In this document: in pieces, positions 34,426 through 42,374 of the stretch
Position numbering within the stretch: position 1 is the first letter of the stretch
How the letters are laid out: each line of letters begins with the position of its first letter
NCBI GenBank assembly: GCA_944385785.1
Contig: CALWYO010000026.1
Location: forward strand, 1-43,061
Origin: an uncultured Oscillospiraceae bacterium
GTDB taxonomy: Bacteria > Bacillota > Clostridia > Oscillospirales > Oscillospiraceae
Direction of reading: 5' to 3'
Length of the DNA: 43,061 bases
Position numbers and translations under genes: made by a program
The notes under the pieces: model-generated
Seen by the model: only the letters and a program-made list of their open reading frames with translations
Database searches by the model: none
Told to the model about the DNA's origin: nothing

Positions 34426-35922
34426 TTATCCTCCGTACTGATCGCTGTTTATAAAGTTCTCAAAATCGCTGTAGGTTGTGAAGAAGTCGTGCATTCCCTC
34501 CAGGTTAAGTGCATAGTAGTAGTAATCTTCTCCAGATGGCTCCAGAGCCGCCCTTATTGAGGCAAGTCCCGGATTTGATATAGGTCCAGGCGGCAGCCCC
34601 TCGTAAAGATAGGTATTATATGGGCTGTCGATAGACGTTGAGAAAGCCTCTCCCGTGTCCTCTATAGCATAATATATAGTGGCATCAATCTGTAAGAGCC
34701 CTACTGTGCCCTGTGTTCCAGGATTTTCGATTCTGTTATAGATAACGGAGGCTATATCTGCCCTTTCATCATCGCCGCCGGCCTCTCTTTCTATCATGGA
34801 CGCCACGGTCAGAATCTCTCTCATTGAGTAACCCAGCTCTTCAGCCTGAGCGTCGAATTCCTCTGTCCACTTTGACTCAAAGTTATCCAGGAATTTGCTT
34901 ATAACTCTTACTGCGTTATCTCCCATATAGAAAGTATACGTATCTGGGAACAGGTATCCCTCAAGCCGCTTTTCCTGTCCCAGAGTAGAGCTGTCCAGGA
35001 AATCATAGTCAAAGTCATAATTAGCCAACGCGTCCAGAAGCTCCACCTTATCGCAGACGTTATTCTCTGTCAGCAGGTTTACTATCTGAGTAATCGTATA
35101 GCCCTCCGGCACCGTGATATCTATCTCCACAAGTTTACCTCCAGCCGGAGTCATACCATTTACAATCGCTCTGTAATCATAGTTGTAATCCAGCTGATAA
35201 GTTCCTGCTTTTATCTTCTCATCGGCGTCTGAAAAGCTGGAGTAGAGCTTAAAAAGCCATTTATACCTGATCAGCCCCTCCTCTTTTAAGATATCAGCTA
35301 CTGCGTCTATATCGGCTATATCTACTGTGGTCTGTGTAACAGATCCGTCATCATTTTCTATTTCTCTTGACTCCTGTGTAAATATATCCCTGGGTATGGT
35401 AACTTCCACAATGCCCTCATCGTCTCCCAGACCCAGCACATCGGTGGCCGCCATCCATCCAAGACAGGCCAGGATTGCACTCACGCACACGATAAAGAGG
35501 AACATCATTATTCCCCCCAGGCACCCTGTTCTCTTTGTTCTTCCCCGTCTCACAGGCTTCTCTTCCACATCTTCATATTCTTTATCAAAGTCAAAATCAA
35601 GTTCAAAATCATCAGCGGCGTTTTTCTTATCCCCATCCCCGCCGGCATTTACAGGAATATCCTCAAATTCTGCGGCAGGAGACCCGCTCTGCATATCATT
35701 CCCCAGGTTTTCAGAGTGAGGATGATATATCTTCATATCCTCCGGCGGATTCTCTTCATTAGAATTGCTCTCACCAATTTTTTCCCCGTCACGGCTCAGG
35801 TACTCAACCTTAAAGCCCAAGTCTGCAGCAGGATCAGTCTCTTCTGAAGCCTCATCTTTTGGAGGATCCTGCTCCTCTCCCATAAGCTCTTTCCAAAAAT
35901 CGTCTCTGTTCTTATCGCTCAT
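34426..35922 (-). CDS. mltG: Endolytic murein transglycosylase MltG (YceG-like)
   Basis: 498 residues. A long acidic cytoplasmic N-terminal part of about 130 residues (rich in Asp/Glu/Pro) precedes one transmembrane helix (GCLGGIMMFLFIVCVSAILACLGWMA). The outside region contains a LysM-like segment (PEGYTITQIVNLL) and the catalytic domain with MREILTVASMIEREAGGDDERADIASVIYNR (catalytic Glu in IEREAG) and GLLQIDATIYYA. MltG cuts nascent glycan strands to set their length. ATG at 35920-35922 with GAGGAGG upstream (the longer frame lacks one). The acidic N terminus is longer than usual. Confidence 0.93.
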   Translation of the reverse strand: MSDKNRDDFWKELMGEEQDPPKDEASEETDPAADLGFKVEYLSRDGEKIGESNSNEENPPEDMKIYHPHSENLGNDMQSGSPAAEFEDIPVNAGGDGDKKNAADDFELDFDFDKEYEDVEEKPVRRGRTKRTGCLGGIMMFLFIVCVSAILACLGWMAATDVLGLGDDEGIVEVTIPRDIFTQESREIENDDGSVTQTTVDIADIDAVADILKEEGLIRYKWLFKLYSSFSDADEKIKAGTYQLDYNYDYRAIVNGMTPAGGKLVEIDITVPEGYTITQIVNLLTENNVCDKVELLDALANYDFDYDFLDSSTLGQEKRLEGYLFPDTYTFYMGDNAVRVISKFLDNFESKWTEEFDAQAEELGYSMREILTVASMIEREAGGDDERADIASVIYNRIENPGTQGTVGLLQIDATIYYAIEDTGEAFSTSIDSPYNTYLYEGLPPGPISNPGLASIRAALEPSGEDYYYYALNLEGMHDFFTTYSDFENFINSDQYGG

Positions 35923-35977
35923 ATAATGCCTCCTCACTACCGCATATTGCGGCTGCGTCCTAATTTTTCATTCGGAC

Positions 35978-36105
35978 GCTGTGACGCTTTGGCTGGAACC
36001 AGCATAGAATGACCCAGATGGCGGTTGAAGCCATCAGATAAAACAGGTGCCAAGCCAAAGCCCTGTTGGAATCTCCCGCCGAATACTGCGCGCGGCGGGC
36101 AAAGC
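35978..36105. ncRNA. Unidentified structured element (strand unclear)
   Basis: Between divergent mltG and the cysteine-rich gene. gctttggct and agccaaagc form a perfect 9-bp stem (about 35980-36060) enclosing cagatggc-ggttgaa-gccatcag, and next to it cccgccg ... cggcggg forms a 7-bp stem (about 36078-36103). A gcgtcc/ggacgc stem also lies at 35954-35978. The next gene to the right of the miniprotein is the 5-formyl-THF cyclo-ligase (ygfA), the neighbour of 6S RNA in E. coli. I could not, however, fit the 6S architecture, nor any riboswitch I know. Confidence 0.35.
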
Positions 36106-36170
36106 ACTTAAAATCAAAAATCGATCAAAAGTCTAATGCCGGGCGCAGCGGCGGAATGGAGTAAAATCTA

Positions 36171-36341
36171 ATGTGTGGAAATTCTTTTGGTGGTAACTCT
36201 TGTCTGTGGATCATACTTATCCTTATCATCCTGTTCTGCGGCTGCGGCAATAGCGGCTCCTGCGGAAATTGCTGCACCTGCGGCTGCACCTGTGATAACA
36301 GCTGCAACAACAGCTGCAACAGCAACTGCTGCTGCTGCTAA
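36171..36341 (+). CDS. Very cysteine-rich membrane miniprotein (chorion-class high-cysteine HCB type)
   Basis: 56 residues, 16 of them cysteine. MCGNSFGGNSC leads into one hydrophobic helix (LWIILILIILF, 12-22), followed by a Cys/Gly/Asn/Ser-rich tail (CGCGNSGSCGNCC ... NSNCCCC). Such proteins are annotated in clostridia as 'chorion class high-cysteine HCB protein 13'; their function is unknown. Nine bases before the ATG a ggag sequence serves as ribosome binding site. The stop codon overlaps the stop of the convergent cyclo-ligase gene by two bases. The cysteine codons are unambiguous in this frame, and the antisense ORF has no such logic. Confidence 0.75.
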   Translation: MCGNSFGGNSCLWIILILIILFCGCGNSGSCGNCCTCGCTCDNSCNNSCNSNCCCC

Positions 36342-36925
36342 ATCCCTGTGGCACGGGGCCCCTTAAGGGGCCTCGTCGTCTTTTCCTCTGTTATGAGACA
36401 AGCCATCTTGATATCGTGATCCTCACATGGTATATGATCCATCAAAAGACGTTCTCTCGCCAGTCCCACCGTAAGCCCCTTAACTTTCGGCAGAAATCTG
36501 TCGTAGTATCCCCCTCCGTGTCCCAGGCGGCTGCCGTCCCTGGAAAAGGCCACGGCGGGTACAATAGCTATATCTATCTCTTCAGGCTCAACAATCTTTT
36601 CATATTTAGACGGCTCCGGAATTCCAAAGGTTCCAGGGCGCACTGCGGAGAGTCTGTCTATAAGACGCGCTTCCATTATCCCCTCTCCGCACACTCTGGG
36701 CACCGCAACTTTTTTTCCATCTCTTAAGGAACGTCTTATTATCTCAGATGTATCCGGTTCTGAGCCGACACTGCAGTAGCAGAATATAACTTGCGCTTCT
36801 TTATACTCAGGCAAAAGGAAAAATCTCTCCGTACACAACTCGTCGCACTTTACAAGATACGCTTTATCGGCTCTGGTCAGAGCTTCTTTAGCCTCTGCTC
36901 TAACACCGTTTTTATCTCCGTTCAT
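36338..36925 (-). CDS. 5-formyltetrahydrofolate cyclo-ligase
   Basis: 195 residues; converts 5-formyl-THF to 5,10-methenyl-THF using ATP. The family core is seen: RSLRDGKKVAVPRV, GIPEPSKYEKIVEPEEIDIAIVPAVAFSRDGSRLGHGGGYYDRFLPK (substrate/Mg-ATP binding, GHGGGYYDR) and the C-terminal TEE. The open frame begins at 36979, inside the DJ-1 gene, but the ATG at 36923-36925 has GGCGG upstream and matches the family N terminus. It overlaps the DJ-1 gene by 14 bp, so translation is coupled. Its last codons form the stem of the terminator for the convergent miniprotein gene. Confidence 0.9.
   Translation of the reverse strand: MNGDKNGVRAEAKEALTRADKAYLVKCDELCTERFFLLPEYKEAQVIFCYCSVGSEPDTSEIIRRSLRDGKKVAVPRVCGEGIMEARLIDRLSAVRPGTFGIPEPSKYEKIVEPEEIDIAIVPAVAFSRDGSRLGHGGGYYDRFLPKVKGLTVGLARERLLMDHIPCEDHDIKMACLITEEKTTRPLKGPRATGI
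36355..36385 (+). terminator. Terminator of the cysteine-rich gene, inside the cyclo-ligase CDS
   Basis: ggggcccc-tt-aaggggcc followed by tcgtcgtctttt. It coincides with codons for KTTRPLKGP of the opposite-strand gene. Confidence 0.5.
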
Positions 36926-37460
36926 AGTATATGCCGCCAGCCACAGCGTCAGCTGCCTGGCGTCCACGCAGCTCTTCAAGCAGCCTGAGGCCGAAATCTA
37001 TAGCCGCACCGGCGCCTCTGCCAGTTATGATCTGGCCATCTACTACAGTGCTCTCTGCCTGACTCATTATGGCGCCCTCCATCTCTTCCTCCATTCCAGG
37101 ATAGCAGACGGCGTGTACGCCATTTAATATACCAAGGCGGGCTAAAACTTTAGGTCCCGCGCATATGGCGGCGACTTTCTTTCCCGCTGCATAAGCGGTC
37201 TTTATGGCTTCAAGCGCCGTATCGGAACCAAGTATGGAGTCAACACCGCCCAGTCCGCCGGGAATTACCACAAGTTCAGCCGAACTAATATCAATATCAT
37301 CTGCTGTCACGTCGGCCTCAACAGCTATGCCATGTCCTCCAGTTACCATCCTGCCGCCTATTCCAGCAAGCTGTACCTCAACTCCGCCCCTTCTCAGCAC
37401 ATCACATGGGGCGAGGGCCTCCATCTCTTCAAATCCTTTTCCAAGAATGATATATACCAT
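36912..37460 (-). CDS. DJ-1/PfpI family protein
   Basis: 182 residues. MVYIILGKGFEEMEALAPCDVLRRGG contains the conserved acidic residue (Glu14) of the DJ-1 group; the nucleophilic elbow has Cys100 in AAICAGPKVLA; ITGRGAGAAIDFGLRLLEEL closes the fold. Members include deglycases, chaperones and thiazole kinase-like YajL/ThiJ; the precise role is uncertain. ATG has GGAGAATAAGACA upstream. Lies 4 bp after tmk and overlaps the cyclo-ligase. Confidence 0.88.
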   Translation of the reverse strand: MVYIILGKGFEEMEALAPCDVLRRGGVEVQLAGIGGRMVTGGHGIAVEADVTADDIDISSAELVVIPGGLGGVDSILGSDTALEAIKTAYAAGKKVAAICAGPKVLARLGILNGVHAVCYPGMEEEMEGAIMSQAESTVVDGQIITGRGAGAAIDFGLRLLEELRGRQAADAVAGGIYYERR

Positions 37461-37464
37461 TGTC

Positions 37465-38154
37465 TTATTCTCCTTTCTCCGCAGCTATAAGCGGCTCCAC
37501 AGCACTGTATATCTCCCTGTGGATATCCTCTGCCGGTCTTGGTCTGCCAAACTCCGCACATCTGACAACACGCCATCCGCGATTACCTGCAACCTGGAGA
37601 GCGCACTGGCGGCATCTTTGCAGATATTCCTCATTATTCTCGTGTATATCTCCACGCTCTCCCGTTTCGCTCCGTCGGTGCGTCAGCATCTTTTCCGTCA
37701 CATCTATCGGCATATCAAGATATATCACTATGTCCGGCGATGGAATACCCATGAGTCTGTATTCAAAGTCAAAAAGCCAATCCAAAAAAGCCTGGCGTTC
37801 ACTTTCCGGCAGCTTTGGCGCCTGGTGAACGGCATTTGACGTGGTATATCTGTCTGTAACTACGAGGCCACCGGATAAATACCACTCTTCCCAATCCTCT
37901 TTATATGAGGCGAACCTGTCCACTGCAAAAAATGTAGAAGCCGCATAGGCGTTCACATCATCAGGCTTTTCTCCGAAAGCCCCAGCAAGATAAAGACGCA
38001 CAAGCGAAGACGACTCTTTATCATACCTGGGAAATTCCAGCCTGCGCGCCGGGTGCCCTTCCAGATCGAGCCTCTTGCACAAAAGCCCCGTCTGCGTCGC
38101 CTTGCCAGAGCCGTCAGTCCCCTCTATGACGATTAGTTTGCCCAAATTTATCAC
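37465..38154 (-). CDS. tmk: Thymidylate kinase
   Basis: About 229 residues with the P-loop LIVIEGTDGSGKATQ (near residues 6-20), the DR motif VVTDRYTTSNAVHQ and the lid region THRRSETGERGDIHE. Makes dTDP from dTMP. The start is uncertain: a GTG at 38152-38154 overlapping the stop of the upstream gene as GTGA, with AAGGGG just before it, is my choice; a GTG at 38175 (no ribosome binding site) or a TTG slightly downstream are alternatives. Operon partner of the DJ-1 and cyclo-ligase genes. Confidence 0.9.
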   Translation of the reverse strand: MINLGKLIVIEGTDGSGKATQTGLLCKRLDLEGHPARRLEFPRYDKESSSLVRLYLAGAFGEKPDDVNAYAASTFFAVDRFASYKEDWEEWYLSGGLVVTDRYTTSNAVHQAPKLPESERQAFLDWLFDFEYRLMGIPSPDIVIYLDMPIDVTEKMLTHRRSETGERGDIHENNEEYLQRCRQCALQVAGNRGWRVVRCAEFGRPRPAEDIHREIYSAVEPLIAAEKGE

Positions 38155-38873
38155 TTTCCCCTTATTCTCTGCCACATAACGGCAATCAGAAACGCCGGCA
38201 GACGCATCGCTCTTCCTATCCTGGACGGTTGCTTAATAAGCCGATACAGCCATTCAAGGTTCATCTTCTGCCATTTTTCCGGCGCTCTCTGTACCACTCC
38301 TGCATATACGTCCAGTGAGCCGCCCAATCCTGCCATAAGCGGGACTTTCAGCTTGTCTCTGTTCTTATACATCCACAGTTCCTGTTTAGGCGCGCCCAGG
38401 CACACAAGCAAAAAATCGGGAGACGCTGCGTTTATCCTGTCTATTACAGGCGCGTCCTCTTTAAAATACCCGTCTGCAGTTCCGCAGATGACGATTCCCG
38501 GAAACTTATTTTTTATATTCTCCCCGGCTTTCTCAGCCACTGTCGGCTTTGCTCCCAGCAAATAGAGCCGTTGCCCTTTTTCCGCCATCTTGGAAAAAAG
38601 CTCCTGGGCAAAATCAGCCCCCGGCACCTTGCCCCGCAACGGCCTGCCCAGTATTCTCGCACCGTATATCACGCCTATTCCATCCGGAAGAACGAGGGAG
38701 GCAGAATCGATAGCCTGACGCAATTGTGTGTTTTTTCTTGCCAGCCATACAATCTCCGGATTTGGAGTGACAACATAGTCTGTTTCAGGCGTATCCATAA
38801 GGTTTTGAGCCCTGTCAACAGCCTCGCTCATATCAACATTGTCGAAACCCACACCCAGAACATCTGTACGCAT
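38151..38873 (-). CDS. WecG/TagA/CpsF family glycosyltransferase
   Basis: 240 residues. MRTDVLGVGFDNVDMSEAVDRAQNLMDT, VTPNPEIVWLARKN, LVLPDGIGVIYGARILGRPLRGKVPGADF and VCLGAPKQELWM are the complete family signature. These enzymes transfer N-acetylmannosamine(uronate) to lipid-linked GlcNAc in teichoic acid or capsule precursor synthesis; TagA-type activity is likely. The ATG at 38871-38873 has AGAGGAG ten bases upstream; the longer frame lacks one. It is the first gene of a leftward operon with tmk. Confidence 0.9.
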   Translation of the reverse strand: MRTDVLGVGFDNVDMSEAVDRAQNLMDTPETDYVVTPNPEIVWLARKNTQLRQAIDSASLVLPDGIGVIYGARILGRPLRGKVPGADFAQELFSKMAEKGQRLYLLGAKPTVAEKAGENIKNKFPGIVICGTADGYFKEDAPVIDRINAASPDFLLVCLGAPKQELWMYKNRDKLKVPLMAGLGGSLDVYAGVVQRAPEKWQKMNLEWLYRLIKQPSRIGRAMRLPAFLIAVMWQRIRGK

Positions 38874-39020
38874 GACTTTCCCACTCCTCTTTCTGACGGG
38901 AATCAAAAATCTATGATATTTTATCATATCCAATTCTCTTAGGCAAGGGCTATACATCTGTTGAAATATCAAGGATCTGTGAACGGTTGCCTGGAAATAA
39001 ATTTAAAATTCTCATATAAA

Positions 39021-39133
39021 GTATAAAACTTCACGGGCCGTGGACACACCACGATAACCGGTAAAGTGTAACAGCCGGCACGGGCACGCCGTCAAAGGCG
39101 GTATCCGGCCTTTTTGCTATGCAAAGGCATAAC
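39021..39133 (+). repeat. Copy D of the dispersed intergenic repeat
   Basis: Starts with gtataaaacttcacgggccg (39021-39040) and ends with ggcctttttgctatgcaaag followed by gcataac, the same two ends as copy B, in the same relative order. It lies just upstream of the infC promoter. No ORF. Confidence 0.5.
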
Positions 39134-39153
39134 AAAAAAGACATATAAAGCAC

Positions 39154-39182
39154 TTGACAATCTATTTTACTTCTGATATATT
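39154..39182 (+). promoter_or_regulatory. infC operon promoter
   Basis: Perfect TTGACA (39154-39159), 17-bp spacer, TATATT (39177-39182). Confidence 0.8.
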
Positions 39183-39187
39183 TTATA

Positions 39188-39320
39188 AGCTAAAAGAAAG
39201 CAGGAACGGCATCACCGTCCTCACCCGGCCAGAGAGCTGCGCCGTGGTAAACATCGCGTTTTCCCATACTGTAGCAGTATGGTTTCGCCCGGATGCCGTT
39301 GCTGGCATCCGTTTTTTTAT
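39188..39320 (+). promoter_or_regulatory. infC leader with attenuator (L20-leader type)
   Basis: Between promoter and infC are two hairpins: ccatact-gtagc-agtatgg (39264-39282) and an intrinsic terminator cggatgcc-gttgct-ggcatccg followed by seven T (39290-39318). This terminator lies before the first gene, so it must act as an attenuator. In Bacillus subtilis L20 binds such a leader to shut off infC-rpmI-rplT; same gene order here. The L20 role is by analogy. Confidence 0.75.
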
Positions 39321-39339
39321 TGTTCGGAGGTGTTTTAAG

Positions 39340-39858
39340 ATAGCGAACATTGCCCACCAAATAAATGAGGAGATAACTGATAGGGAGATTAGGCTCATCG
39401 GTGAAGATGGAGCTCAGTTAGGTATTATGTCGGCCTCCGCCGCTATGGATATAGCTGTGGAAAGAGGGCTGGACCTGGTTAAAATATCTCCTACTGCCGT
39501 TCCTCCTGTATGCAGGCTGATGGATTACGGTAAATACCGCTTTGAGCAATCAAAGCGCGAAAAAGAGGCCCGTCGGAATCAGCACGTCGTAGAAGTCAAA
39601 GAAATTCGCATGTCTCCAAGTATAGGCGACAATGACTTCAATGTAAAGCTGCGTAACGGGCAGAAGTTCCTGCGAGATGGGGATCGATTGAAAGTAGCGG
39701 TGCGCTTCCGCGGCCGTGAGATGGCTCACACTTCCATCGGTGAAGAGCTTTTGAGGAAATTTGCTGAAGGCTGTGCTGATATCGCAACTGTGGATAAGGC
39801 TCCCAAATTGGAAGGACGGCACATGAGCATATTCCTGTCCCCCAAGTCCTCCAAATAA
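39340..39858 (+). CDS. infC: Translation initiation factor IF-3, apparent AUA start
   Basis: 172 residues, standard length. IANIAHQINEEITDREIRLIGEDGAQLGIM is the N-domain; DYGKYRFEQSKREKEARRNQ the linker; VKEIRMSPSIGDNDFNVKLRNGQKFL and VAVRFRGREMAHTSIGEELL the C-domain that binds the 30S subunit. No ATG, GTG or TTG lies in frame between the leader hairpin and this region; GGAGG (39326-39330) is nine bases before ATA at 39340-39342. Non-AUG starts (AUU, AUA, AUC) are known for infC elsewhere and permit autoregulation. The frame is open further upstream to a TTG that is in fact the -35 box. Confidence 0.9.
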   Translation: MANIAHQINEEITDREIRLIGEDGAQLGIMSASAAMDIAVERGLDLVKISPTAVPPVCRLMDYGKYRFEQSKREKEARRNQHVVEVKEIRMSPSIGDNDFNVKLRNGQKFLRDGDRLKVAVRFRGREMAHTSIGEELLRKFAEGCADIATVDKAPKLEGRHMSIFLSPKSSK

Positions 39859-39994
39859 ATATTTATCGGGATAAATACCTGACGTACAGGTACTCACATC
39901 TGTACTAAAGGATATTATTTTGCGTCCCCCTTTCCGGGGCGGCGCTTAAACAATGCGGTCAAGCCGCTATCACTATCGGAAGGAGAAACCAAAG

Positions 39995-40192
39995 ATGCCC
40001 AAGATCAAGACTCACAGCGGCGCAAAGAAGAGATTCAATCTCACAAAGTCCGGCAAGGTAAAACGCGCCCACGCATACAAGAGCCACATACTCAACAAGA
40101 AAACTACCAAGCGCAAGAGAGGCCTCCGCAAAGGAACCTACGCCGATGTCACCAACGAAGCGGCAATCAAGCGCATGATCCTGTATAAATAA
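39995..40192 (+). CDS. rpmI: 50S ribosomal protein L35
   Basis: 65 residues, [47 protein letters not shown], the complete L35 signature. ATG with GAAGGAGAAACC upstream. Second gene of the operon; a 136-bp gap after infC contains further possible pairing segments (ccccctttccggggc). Confidence 0.96.
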   Translation: MPKIKTHSGAKKRFNLTKSGKVKRAHAYKSHILNKKTTKRKRGLRKGTYADVTNEAAIKRMILYK

Positions 40193-40206
40193 GGAGGTTA
40201 CCTAAG

Positions 40207-40560
40207 ATGGCCAGAATTAAGGGCGCGATGATGACGCGCAAGAGAAGGAACAAAATACTCAAGCTGGCAAAGGGCTATTGGGGCAGCAAATCAAAGCACT
40301 TCAAAATGGCTAACCAGGCCGTTATGAAGTCCCTGACCTATGCTTATATTGGACGTAAGCAAAAGAAACGTGATTTCCGTAAGCTCTGGATTACCCGTAT
40401 AAGCGCCGCCTGCAAGTCAAACGGCATGAATTACTCCACTTTTATGCACGGCCTCAAAGTCTCCGGCATCGACATGAACCGCAAGATGCTCTCAGAGATG
40501 GCTATTCACGATCCCGCTGCTTTTACCGAGCTTTGCTCTGTAGCCAAGGCTGCTCTTTAA
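40207..40560 (+). CDS. rplT: 50S ribosomal protein L20
   Basis: 117 residues, [65 protein letters not shown]: classic L20. Early 23S-binding assembly protein and likely repressor of this operon. AAGGAGG lies nine bases before the ATG. Confidence 0.97.
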   Translation: MARIKGAMMTRKRRNKILKLAKGYWGSKSKHFKMANQAVMKSLTYAYIGRKQKKRDFRKLWITRISAACKSNGMNYSTFMHGLKVSGIDMNRKMLSEMAIHDPAAFTELCSVAKAAL

Positions 40561-40572
40561 ACATTGAATTTG

Positions 40573-40603
40573 AAATGCCGTCCGCATAGTGCGGACGGCA
40601 TTT
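40573..40603. terminator. Terminator of the infC operon
   Basis: aaatgccgtccgc-atagt-gcggacggcattt: perfect 13-bp stem, usable from both sides. Confidence 0.85.
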
Positions 40604-40604
40604 G

Positions 40605-41285
40605 TTATTCGGTCCACAGGGCTTTTGAGCCCTCCGGCAGCTTATAGTCATTCTTTATGGCGACGCATTTGCGTGTCTGTTCCAGAATTAAAAACAGCGC
40701 TGAAACTATAAGCCCCATGCCTCTTACGCACAGGTGAGTTATGTCAATTCCCGTAAGATCGGACCCAAGCATAAACATCATCACCACAACCGGCAGCAGC
40801 TGCAATATGGCGGCCCACACAAGGCCAACGCGGAATTTCTCCACAGCTATCTTGTGCCGTTGAATCATCATCTTGTTTCCAGATGTAACATTCAGAAAAC
40901 ACCTGAAAGCCACATAACACGCGGCCATCATCGCTGCAATCTCCAGTATTGGGAATATGCCGCTGCTGTTAAACTTGGTGTTCATGAAAAGCGGCACAAA
41001 GGAGAGGACCAGCAGCAGTACTGTCAGCAGGATGTATATAACCTTGTAGGCCTTCAGCGCCCCCGCCGGCTGATCATAGCCGTAAAATTCAGCAGTGTAA
41101 ATGAGCTTCGTCACCTTTTTCCCGTCCGGCTCTGTGATCTCAAAACGATTATACCCTTTAGGCGGTCTCTTTACTATACCCAACTTATTAAACGGCCATT
41201 TGGTATAGGCGTCTATCGGTTGGTCGAGTTCTTCTGAATACAATTCCAAAGACATGTTGTTCCAATTTGTCCCAAATATCGCCAT
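40605..41285 (-). CDS. Four-helix membrane protein (paralogue of the divergent gene)
   Basis: 226 residues. A soluble N-terminal part of about 80 residues (KPPKGYNRFEITEPDGKKVTKLIYTAEFYGYDQP) precedes four transmembrane helices (about 84-107, 116-135, 155-175, 186-204). A cytoplasmic-looking tail ILEQTRKCVAIKNDYKLPEGSKAL follows. The order and motifs YNRFEIT/YSRFRVP, AACYVAFRCFLN/AACYLTHRCFLN and RKCVAIKNDYKLP/RKCVPIENNYQLP match the gene at 41434-42177. Family unknown. ATG has GGGGGGTGA upstream. Confidence 0.85.
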   Translation of the reverse strand: MAIFGTNWNNMSLELYSEELDQPIDAYTKWPFNKLGIVKRPPKGYNRFEITEPDGKKVTKLIYTAEFYGYDQPAGALKAYKVIYILLTVLLLVLSFVPLFMNTKFNSSGIFPILEIAAMMAACYVAFRCFLNVTSGNKMMIQRHKIAVEKFRVGLVWAAILQLLPVVVMMFMLGSDLTGIDITHLCVRGMGLIVSALFLILEQTRKCVAIKNDYKLPEGSKALWTE

Positions 41286-41319
41286 ATTCTATTCACCCCC
41301 CAGTATATCTGTTAAAATA

Positions 41320-41348
41320 AGTATAACATGCAGCTTCCCATATGTAAA
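41320..41348 (-). promoter_or_regulatory. Promoter of the leftward membrane-protein gene
   Basis: Minus strand TTTACA (complement of 41343-41348), 17 bp, TATACT (complement of 41320-41325) with an extended -10 TG. Confidence 0.6.
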
Positions 41349-41433
41349 TATATTTGCATTATTTACATATTTTATATGTTTATAGTCCAATTTAATGTTA
41401 ATTTTGACATGTCGGAGAGAAGGTGTTCTGCCT

Positions 41434-42177
41434 GTGCCAAAACCGAAGAAGGAAAAGTTCAACAGCAGATCGGATATCTATTCCTCCCAGTACGAGTCTT
41501 TCAACAACTACAAATCTCTTTTGGAGAACTCCAACTATATGATGACGCCCTCTGACCTTGGTGCAGCTGGGGAAAAATACGCGCGCGGAGGCATTTTTGG
41601 CAGCAGCCTGTCTCCGGAACAGATGGGCTATAGCCGTTTCAGAGTACCTGATCCAGAAGGCGAAGGCACTGTAATACGCTATATCTACACCGGCTCACTG
41701 TATAAATATAAGCAGTCGGACGCAGCCTGGATTCTTTATAAATGGCTATATGGCCTTTTATCTTTCGTCATTATCGCCCTCTCTATTGTAACCATCACAT
41801 TTAATTCTAATTTCAGCCAGATTCTTTTGGTCTCGATACCTGAGTTTCTGGCAATGCTGGCGGCCTGTTATCTGACCCATCGGTGTTTTCTAAACATCAC
41901 TTGCCGCCGCTCCATGGTCTTATATAAGTACAGCAAGGCTGTCGTAGATTTCAGAGTGTCCATCGCAATTGATCTCGTTATAAACGCTGTCCTCCTGATT
42001 GCCATGGGAACTTCAATTGACTTTGCCGGCCTCTCGGGGATAAACGAGATACATTTTTATATGCGGGTGGCTGTATTTATACTGGCGCTCCTGCTTTTAG
42101 TTTTTGAGCTGGTGAGGAAATGCGTACCTATTGAGAATAACTATCAGCTCCCTTACGGTGCTGAGCCTTTAGATTAA
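41434..42177 (+). CDS. Four-helix membrane protein (paralogue of the divergent gene)
   Basis: 247 residues from the GTG at 41434 (AAGG 10 bases upstream; an ATG at 41395 is possible but has no ribosome binding site). A charged N-terminal part (PKPKKEKFNSRSDIYSSQYESFNNYKSL) and the shared soluble motif MGYSRFRVPDPEGEGTVIRYIYTGSLY precede four transmembrane helices. The tail RKCVPIENNYQLPYGAEPLD is homologous to that of the leftward neighbour. It may be a two-component membrane complex; function unknown. Confidence 0.85.
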   Translation: MPKPKKEKFNSRSDIYSSQYESFNNYKSLLENSNYMMTPSDLGAAGEKYARGGIFGSSLSPEQMGYSRFRVPDPEGEGTVIRYIYTGSLYKYKQSDAAWILYKWLYGLLSFVIIALSIVTITFNSNFSQILLVSIPEFLAMLAACYLTHRCFLNITCRRSMVLYKYSKAVVDFRVSIAIDLVINAVLLIAMGTSIDFAGLSGINEIHFYMRVAVFILALLLLVFELVRKCVPIENNYQLPYGAEPLD

Positions 42178-42303
42178 ATATTAGTGGGGGGGAATTTTAT
42201 GCCCACTACGTGGGCGGGAGTAATCCGTCCGCCTGTGGCGGACAGGGCTAACCGCCCGCTGCGCGGTCGGGGGTCGCCCGCGGGGCGCTGTGCGCCCCTG
42301 GCT

Positions 42304-42364
42304 CACGTCCTCCCGCACCAGGGCAACCTCAGGGCTCACAAGTTCGCCCTTCACGCCCAGGCGC
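42304..42364. repeat. 61-bp direct repeat, copy 1
   Basis: Begins cacgtcctcccgcaccaggg and ends cgcccaggcgc; identical, base for base, with 42708-42768. Confidence 0.85.
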
Positions 42365-42374
42365 CGCGTCTTAA

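Noticed and set aside
36125-36366. Antisense and out-of-frame ORFs over the cysteine-rich gene (Gln/Pro-rich and Ala-rich)
   Set aside because: They arise from the TGC/AGC-rich codons of the miniprotein read in other frames.
39154-39339. N-terminal extension of infC starting at TTG 39154
   Set aside because: The TTG is the -35 box of the promoter and the extension crosses the attenuator hairpin; IF-3 has no such extension.
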